From Deltaproteobacteria bacterium (GTDB taxonomy: Bacteria; Desulfobacterota; UBA8473): DNA of 11,022 nucleotides. The stretch is taken from assembly GCA_030643245.1 (NCBI GenBank), contig DAOWME010000083.1, positions 1 through 11,022 of the forward strand, written 5' to 3'. The position numbers were made by a program, and so were the translations under genes. Positions 6,394 to 11,022 of the stretch are shown here, piece by piece (positions within the stretch are counted from its first letter, which is position 1; each line of letters starts with the position of its first letter). The notes beneath the pieces are model-generated. The model had not been told where the DNA came from. It saw only the letters and a list, made by a program, of their open reading frames with translations, and ran no database searches.

Positions 6394-7707
6394 CTATATA
6401 AAAAAACTCTGCATTATCTTCCTGAATTCTTCCCCACGCCATGCAGCGGATGGTCTTGTTGCTTCAGACACGAGAATGTCTTGACTTAAGAAAGATAAAA
6501 AGTCAGAAATCCGTGGGATAATTACTCTTACTACTGGGAAATTCAATACCGGATGGGTGTGGTCCAGTATTATACAATCGGTATTGAAGAGCTTACATAT
6601 TCTTTTGATTTCATCAATTTCGTCGAAAACGTCCTTGATTTTGATGCTCCTGTAAGTTCCAATTTCTCCCTGCTCAAGAAATGAGATATCTTTTGGAGAA
6701 ATACAACATTTCATTAACATGTAATAATTGCTGACCCGGGATCTATGGACAAATGGTTTATCCAACTGTGGACGGGGAGCCAATAGAGTTTCCCTGCCTT
6801 GCATGCTTTCCGTAAGACACCTTGTCAGACCTTCGTCCGGATTGAAAGATGCGCCCGGTATCAGTATCTTATGCTCCAGACGATCAGGAGGTAAATTGTG
6901 GTTGATGAATAGGACGCCTATGCAGGGCAACAGTCCATCAAGAGAAAGGTCCTTGATCATCACATCAACATCCTTCCCATTATAAAATTTAACCATATCC
7001 CTTATTACTGTATTGTCCACAGAATTCAGATCAATTGAGGGAACTATTTTTTCAGGTTTAATTATTTCTATCTGGGCATGACGTTCGAATATTTCACATG
7101 AGGCCTGAATCATCGCCTCTTCGATGGTATTTCCTGCAGCTATCCCGTTAGACGCGTGAATATATGCAACAAAATTAACCGGAACTTTTATTGTCTCCTC
7201 ACGAGCTATAGAAAAACCGTCAACCCAATGTCCGGCCATTTTGCTGCTTTTGATATATTCAACATCATTATCTGTCAGATGACTTTCGTTTGCCAGCAGG
7301 TCTTCTATCCTTAGATGGCTTTCTTCCAAATCATCCTGGTGGGCATGTACATAACCCTCCATCCATTCATAATTAAGGAAACCATTGGTCGCCTCATTGT
7401 AAAGGGCCGGCATATTAAACCTCACGCGTTCTTCAAAGACCGGATAGAAGAGCCCTGCGCTGAAGCGTTCAGCTAGTTCTGCGTATGCACTGGCCTCCGC
7501 AAGCTCCGGGGTAATGCCTTTTCCATTACAGACTATCCTTATTGAATCAATCCATATCTGTCCCCAATAAAGATTTTCCGAGACTCGAAAAGGTGAGTAT
7601 TCAACGTTGAGGCGCAATTTTCGTAACCCATCCTTTATTCTTCTAATCGTGTTAGACGGAAGGTCACACTTGCCATACTTATTTCTGACGCAATTTTTAA
7701 ATTTCAC
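6394..7707 (-). CDS. Stand-alone YcaO-domain protein, ATP-dependent amide-backbone modifying enzyme
   Basis: A 437-residue YcaO protein. The family uses ATP to activate a peptide-bond amide oxygen, forming azolines, thioamides or amidines. The first ATP-binding motif SxxxExxER is exact at 73-81 (SAYAELAER), and the second, ExxxQxxxExxER, at 197-209. LTESMQGR (298-305) and FPVVRVIIP (390-398) match the later conserved blocks. The start is a GTG at 7707 with a stop codon directly before it; GGAG (7719-7722) lies eleven bases upstream, rather far. The C-terminus ends AAWRGEEFRKIMQSFFI without the proline-rich tail of azoline-forming cyclodehydratases. No TfuA, E1-like/ThiF or dehydrogenase partner is in the window. 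Thioamidation of a protein or peptide, or an unknown reaction, is possible. Two 60-base blocks counted by eye are 19 and 25 G+C, against 27 and 36 in the glycyl radical enzyme gene, a small hint of different origin. Confidence 0.92.
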   Translation of the reverse strand: MKFKNCVRNKYGKCDLPSNTIRRIKDGLRKLRLNVEYSPFRVSENLYWGQIWIDSIRIVCNGKGITPELAEASAYAELAERFSAGLFYPVFEERVRFNMPALYNEATNGFLNYEWMEGYVHAHQDDLEESHLRIEDLLANESHLTDNDVEYIKSSKMAGHWVDGFSIAREETIKVPVNFVAYIHASNGIAAGNTIEEAMIQASCEIFERHAQIEIIKPEKIVPSIDLNSVDNTVIRDMVKFYNGKDVDVMIKDLSLDGLLPCIGVLFINHNLPPDRLEHKILIPGASFNPDEGLTRCLTESMQGRETLLAPRPQLDKPFVHRSRVSNYYMLMKCCISPKDISFLEQGEIGTYRSIKIKDVFDEIDEIKRICKLFNTDCIILDHTHPVLNFPVVRVIIPRISDFLSFLSQDILVSEATRPSAAWRGEEFRKIMQSFFI

Positions 7708-7792
7708 TTAAACTTTTACTCCAGGCCCGGATAAACCGTGACCAAACAGGTTGTAGGACAACTTCCTTCAAGAACCGTTTCACACGTTCCAT
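7697..7792 (-). CDS. Doubtful 31-codon open frame overlapping the YcaO start
   Basis: An ATG-started frame of 31 codons ends 11 bases inside the YcaO gene, in another frame. The predicted peptide begins MERVKRFLKEVV, is basic and probably amphipathic, and has Trp at 17 and 24, four Ser (18, 25, 27, 29) and no Cys or Thr. Overlap with the YcaO start would allow translational coupling, and precursor peptides of YcaO enzymes are often adjacent. Against it, there is no recognisable ribosome binding site before the ATG, and an open frame this short is expected by chance. It resembles no precursor family I know. Confidence 0.2.
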   Translation of the reverse strand: MERVKRFLKEVVLQPVWSRFIRAWSKSLSEI

Positions 7793-7996
7793 ATACAGAA
7801 ATTTTCAAACTCAATTATGAGCTACAAATTGTCGAACTGTGCAGTTGGTCAGGTTTACCGCTTGCCGGCTACTTATTTCGTTTGTTTGTTATGAACTACA
7901 ATCTGGCATAAGGTTGTATGTGTAATGGGTTGACACATCTCTTATGTATATTTGGATGTCGGCCTCGCCCCTAAGCACATTCGTTTGAATTTAACG
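7793..7996. other. Divergent intergenic region between the YcaO gene and polA
   Basis: With the adjoining promoter and leader, about 400 bases here lack a convincing gene. It contains AACTG-TG-CAGTT at 7835-7846, a short symmetric site that could bind a regulator; an isolated TTGACA at 7930-7935 with no -10 at proper spacing (TATATT follows after only 11 bases); and the 16-base repeat at 7959-7974. I could not identify a clear promoter for the YcaO gene on the minus strand. Confidence 0.4.
7959..7974 (+). repeat. Third copy of the 16-base inner end of the flanking repeat
   Basis: TCGGCCTCGCCCCTAA here is identical to 153-168, and its first 14 bases match the inverted copy at 10858-10871. It lies 22 bases before the -35 box of polA. 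The surrounding bases do not clearly match the palindrome, although AACTTCCTTCAAG at 7760-7772 resembles the element tip (1-12) with one insertion. It is either an eroded element copy or a short site used on its own. Confidence 0.6.
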
Positions 7997-8025
7997 TTGA
8001 CATAGCGACTGTTTGCTACTATATT
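7997..8025 (+). promoter_or_regulatory. Sigma-70-type promoter for polA
   Basis: A perfect -35 box TTGACA (7997-8002) is followed after 17 bases by TATATT (8020-8025), five of six matches to the -10 consensus. Transcription should start near 8032, giving a leader of roughly 75 bases before the polA start at 8107. Confidence 0.75.
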
Positions 8026-8096
8026 ACCCTTTTGTCTGAGAAGTAAAGGCTTTTCATGCTGGGACGCTCCTTACTGAGTGGGACTTTCTATTCTTC

Positions 8097-8100
8097 GGAG
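8097..8100 (+). promoter_or_regulatory. Ribosome binding site deciding the polA start
   Basis: GGAG lies six bases before the ATG at 8107. An in-frame ATG at 8056 has a weaker TAAAGG before it and would add 17 residues not expected in the family. Confidence 0.65.
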
Positions 8101-8106
8101 AAATCT

Positions 8107-10779
8107 ATGACTGAAAAACCCCGTCTATTCTTAATAGATGGGAGTTCTTATATATACAGGGCCTATTTTGCAGTAAGTCGCCTATCCACGTCATCGGGTT
8201 TTCCCACCAATGCTATCTTCGGCTTTTGTACCATGTTGTTGAAGGTGATCAAGGAGAATAGACCTGATCATATAGTTGTTGTCTTTGATGCGAAAGGTCC
8301 GACATTTCGCCACGAAATGTACGAGGAATACAAGGCGAACAGGCCTGCCATGCCGGATGATCTTGTTCCACAGATCCCTTATATTAAAGAGATTGTTGAT
8401 GGTTTTCATGTCTGCGTCTTGGAGATGGCCGGGTTTGAGGCAGATGACATTATCGGTACTGTCGCCAAAGAGGGTGAGAATAAGGGTATGGAGGTGGTTA
8501 TTGTTTCGGGGGACAAGGATATGTTCCAGCTCATAACGGACCATGTGACCATGCTCGATACAATGAAGGAGAGAAGGTATGGGGTCAAGGAGGTTACTGA
8601 TCGGTTTGGTGTTGAGCCGAATCGGCTCGTAGAGGTTATGGGGTTGGCCGGTGATGCATCGGACAACATTCCGGGTGTTCCCGGTATCGGAGAGAAGACG
8701 GCTATAGGCTTGATAAAGGAATTCGGCACTATCGAGAACCTCCTTGCCAACTTAGACAAGGTGAGCGGTAAACGCAGAAAGGAAAACCTCTCCAAATTTG
8801 GCGATCAAGCCAGGTTAAGCAAAGAGTTGGCAACAATAGATGTGAGTGTCCCATTGTCCTTTGATCTCGACGATTTCACCCCCCCTCTGCCTGAGAAAGA
8901 AAAACTGAAGAAGGTATTTAAGAAACTGGAATTTACCAAATTCCTCAAAGAGATTTCGTCGGATGGTGTGCTCTCCACCGAAAATTATAATTTGATCCTC
9001 ACGGAGGAAGAATTTGTCAGACTGGTTGAAGGATTGAAGAGATCCAACGAATTCGCCCTCGACCTCGAGACCACGGCGCGAGACCCTATGCTGGCTGAAT
9101 TGGTTGGGATATCCTTCTCGTATAACCCCCATGAGGCATTCTATGTGCCGCTTTCCCATAGATACCTGGGAAGCCCTCAACAATTGGGGAGGGACCATGT
9201 ATTGGAGGTTCTGAAACCTCTCCTTGAAGATAGCAAAGTAAAGAAGGTCGGGCAGAATATCAAGTATGATTATGTGGTGCTCAGGCGTTATGACATTGAA
9301 CTTTCCGGGATAGAATGCGATACAATGGTGGCTTCTTACCTATTAAATCCCTCCAAGCACAACCACAACCTTGAAGATATAGCAAGGGAGTACCTCGATC
9401 ATCAGATGATATCATTCAAGGATATTGCCGGGAAAGGAAAGAATGCGCTCACATTTGATCAGATAGATATTGAGAAGGCTTCAGTTTATGCGTGCGAAGA
9501 TTCTGATGTTACATTTCTCCTGTCTCGTATCTTGGTGCCGAAGCTTGAGAAGGATGGTTCTGATGACCTATTTTATAATATCGAAATGCCTTTGATCAAA
9601 GTCTTGGCCCATATGGAGATGAGCGGTGTGAGAGTGAATGTGGATTCCTTGAAGGAGATATCTCGGGAGATGAAAGCCGAGCTTGGGTTACTCATGGAAG
9701 ACATATATAATCTGGCAGAAGAAGAGTTTAATATCAACTCTCCCAGGCAGCTGGGCAATATCCTGTTTGAGAAATTTAAGTTGCCGGGGGCCAGACGGAC
9801 AAAGACAGGATATTCCACTGATGTCAATATTTTGAGCAAGCTGGCCCTTGAGCATGAACTTCCGGCAAAGGTATTAGAATACAGAAGTCTTGCAAAACTG
9901 AAGTCCACCTATTCGGATGTACTATTAAAGATGATTCACCCGGAGACCGGAAGGATCCATACCTCCTATAATCAGACTGTTACCGCGACCGGGAGACTGA
10001 GCAGCAGCAGTCCGAATTTGCAGAACATCCCCGTAAGGACAGAAGAAGGGAGAAAGATACGCTGTGCGTTCATCCCCGAGGATGGATGGTCTTTGATCTC
10101 TGCAGATTATTCCCAGATAGAACTACGCCTTTTGGCCCACATTTCTGAGGATGAGATCCTCGTGGATTCATTCGAACATGACCGGGACATACATGCGGAA
10201 ACGGCAGCAGATATATTCCAGGTCATACCGTCCATGGTTACTTCCGAGATGCGGAGGCAGGCAAAGGTAATCAATTTTGGGATTATTTACGGGATGAGTG
10301 CCTTTGGACTGGCCCGGGAGTTGGGGACAAGCATTAAAACGGCAAAGGAATACATAGATAGCTATTTTCATAGTCATAAAGGGGTGAAAGCATATATTGA
10401 AAATATCATGCTCCGGGCCAAGGAAGATGGTTATGTAACGACCCTGCTCAATCGCCGTCGTTACCTCCCGGGGATCACCAGCAAAAATCCTTCGGTGAGA
10501 CAATTTGCTGAACGAACCGCAATGAATACGCCTCTTCAGGGGAGCGCCGCTGACTTGATAAAGGTCGCCATGATCAGCATCTTTAGGAAACTCCTGGAGT
10601 TGGGGCTTTCTGCAAAGATGATTATGCAGGTTCATGATGAGCTGGTCTTTGAATTGCCGGACTACGAGGTCGAGGATGTTGTCCATATGGTGAGGGAGGA
10701 GATGGAGGGGGTAATGGATCTCCGTGTGCCTCTGAAAGTTGATATAGGGGTTGGAAGAAACTGGGGTGAAATCCATTAG
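8107..10779 (+). CDS. polA: DNA polymerase I with 5' nuclease, proofreading and polymerase domains
   Basis: An 890-residue family A DNA polymerase for Okazaki fragment maturation and repair. The ATG at 8107 puts ten residues before DGSSYIYRAYFA, as in other PolI proteins. The 5' nuclease domain (about 1-290) has Asp11, EADD (111-114), SGDKD (134-138) and GDASDNIPGVPGIGEKTA (182-199). The 3'-5' exonuclease domain (about 291-480) keeps the acidic set: DLE (319-321), GQNIKYD (382-388, Asp388) and YACED (461-465). Proofreading is therefore probably intact, unlike in Taq-type enzymes. The polymerase domain has motif A DYSQIELR (667-674), motif B RRQAKVINFGIIYG (716-729) with Phe724 at the ddNTP-selectivity site, and motif C QVHDE (841-845). 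All three activities appear functional. It is divergent from the YcaO gene and is a housekeeping gene with no obvious link to the catabolic cluster. No intrinsic terminator follows it; the 78 bases to the right repeat hold only a duplicated AATTCAGG (10818-10825 and 10833-10840). Confidence 0.98.
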   Translation: MTEKPRLFLIDGSSYIYRAYFAVSRLSTSSGFPTNAIFGFCTMLLKVIKENRPDHIVVVFDAKGPTFRHEMYEEYKANRPAMPDDLVPQIPYIKEIVDGFHVCVLEMAGFEADDIIGTVAKEGENKGMEVVIVSGDKDMFQLITDHVTMLDTMKERRYGVKEVTDRFGVEPNRLVEVMGLAGDASDNIPGVPGIGEKTAIGLIKEFGTIENLLANLDKVSGKRRKENLSKFGDQARLSKELATIDVSVPLSFDLDDFTPPLPEKEKLKKVFKKLEFTKFLKEISSDGVLSTENYNLILTEEEFVRLVEGLKRSNEFALDLETTARDPMLAELVGISFSYNPHEAFYVPLSHRYLGSPQQLGRDHVLEVLKPLLEDSKVKKVGQNIKYDYVVLRRYDIELSGIECDTMVASYLLNPSKHNHNLEDIAREYLDHQMISFKDIAGKGKNALTFDQIDIEKASVYACEDSDVTFLLSRILVPKLEKDGSDDLFYNIEMPLIKVLAHMEMSGVRVNVDSLKEISREMKAELGLLMEDIYNLAEEEFNINSPRQLGNILFEKFKLPGARRTKTGYSTDVNILSKLALEHELPAKVLEYRSLAKLKSTYSDVLLKMIHPETGRIHTSYNQTVTATGRLSSSSPNLQNIPVRTEEGRKIRCAFIPEDGWSLISADYSQIELRLLAHISEDEILVDSFEHDRDIHAETAADIFQVIPSMVTSEMRRQAKVINFGIIYGMSAFGLARELGTSIKTAKEYIDSYFHSHKGVKAYIENIMLRAKEDGYVTTLLNRRRYLPGITSKNPSVRQFAERTAMNTPLQGSAADLIKVAMISIFRKLLELGLSAKMIMQVHDELVFELPDYEVEDVVHMVREEMEGVMDLRVPLKVDIGVGRNWGEIH

Positions 10780-10857
10780 CCACAAATAATTCTTTCAGCT
10801 ATCATAAATTAATCCTAAATTCAGGAATTGCGAATTCAGGGATTTACGAATTATATA

Positions 10858-11022
10858 AGGGGCGAGGCCGAAATAACTTCTCCATTTGTACATCTCATCT
10901 TCAGGCCATCTTTGCCCGATCTTCAAACACAAAATCCTCGAAATAGGTAATACTATTCCTGTGGTTTTGTGTTTTCAGATCGAACAAATCTGACCTAAAT
11001 CTGAGCGCCAACTTGAGGAAGT
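10858..11022 (-). repeat. Right copy of the 165-base inverted repeat
   Basis: This is the reverse complement of 2-166 at 162 of 165 positions, with differences at 10881, 10915 and 10951. It keeps the same internal palindrome and the conserved inner tail, here at 10858-10874. Similarity stops abruptly at 10857 on the gene side. The window ends at the element tip, so the outer flank is not visible. Confidence 0.85.

Noticed and set aside
6274..6489. 71-codon plus-strand frame across the end of the YcaO gene
   Set aside because: It runs through the hairpin and into the antisense of the well-supported YcaO gene.
7930..7952. Second promoter at TTGACA 7930-7935
   Set aside because: The only TATATT follows after 11 bases, too close for a sigma-70 promoter.
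8056..8106. Longer polA start at 8056
   Set aside because: The extra 17 residues are not family-like, and GGAG is well placed before 8107; the weaker TAAAGG before 8056 leaves some doubt.
1..11022. CRISPR array, tRNA or rRNA genes
   Set aside because: No regularly spaced direct repeats and no tRNA- or rRNA-like sequence were seen on either strand.

Overview
The window looks like a piece of chromosome from an anaerobic bacterium with moderate GC. I infer a Desulfobacterota-like or similar fatty- or aromatic-acid-degrading lineage, from the joint presence of a glycyl radical enzyme (oxygen-sensitive chemistry), two acyl-CoA dehydrogenases and a crotonase-fold protein. Gene content alone cannot fix the taxon. 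The housekeeping gene polA argues for chromosome rather than plasmid.

Layout. Positions 1-166 and 10858-11022 are near-identical inverted copies of one repeat (162 of 165 bases). Each copy is itself an imperfect palindrome, so it resembles a MITE-like dispersed element. Positions 185-4616 carry a same-strand cluster: a crotonase-family protein, an acyl-CoA dehydrogenase 16 bases further on, and then a glycyl radical enzyme after a 102-base gap. About 500 non-coding bases follow, holding a 148-base palindromic repeat, and then a second acyl-CoA dehydrogenase ends at 6270. A stand-alone YcaO-domain protein (6394-7707) is read on the minus strand, convergent with that dehydrogenase; a hairpin lies between the two. 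A roughly 400-base divergent region holds a good sigma-70 promoter for polA (8107-10779) and a third copy of the 16-base inner end of the flanking repeat.

How the genes may work together. The crotonase, two acyl-CoA dehydrogenases and glycyl radical enzyme plausibly form one catabolic route: radical activation or cleavage of a substrate, plus beta-oxidation-type steps on CoA thioesters. The substrate is not readable from the sequence. The glycyl radical enzyme has Ser-Cys-Met-Arg where diol dehydratases and choline lyase have Gly-Cys-Val-Glu, so those activities are unlikely. The crotonase lacks one of the two classical hydratase glutamates. No radical SAM activating enzyme is in the window. 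The YcaO protein keeps its ATP-binding motifs but has no TfuA or E1-like partner here. A 31-codon open frame overlaps its start and is only a weak precursor-peptide candidate.
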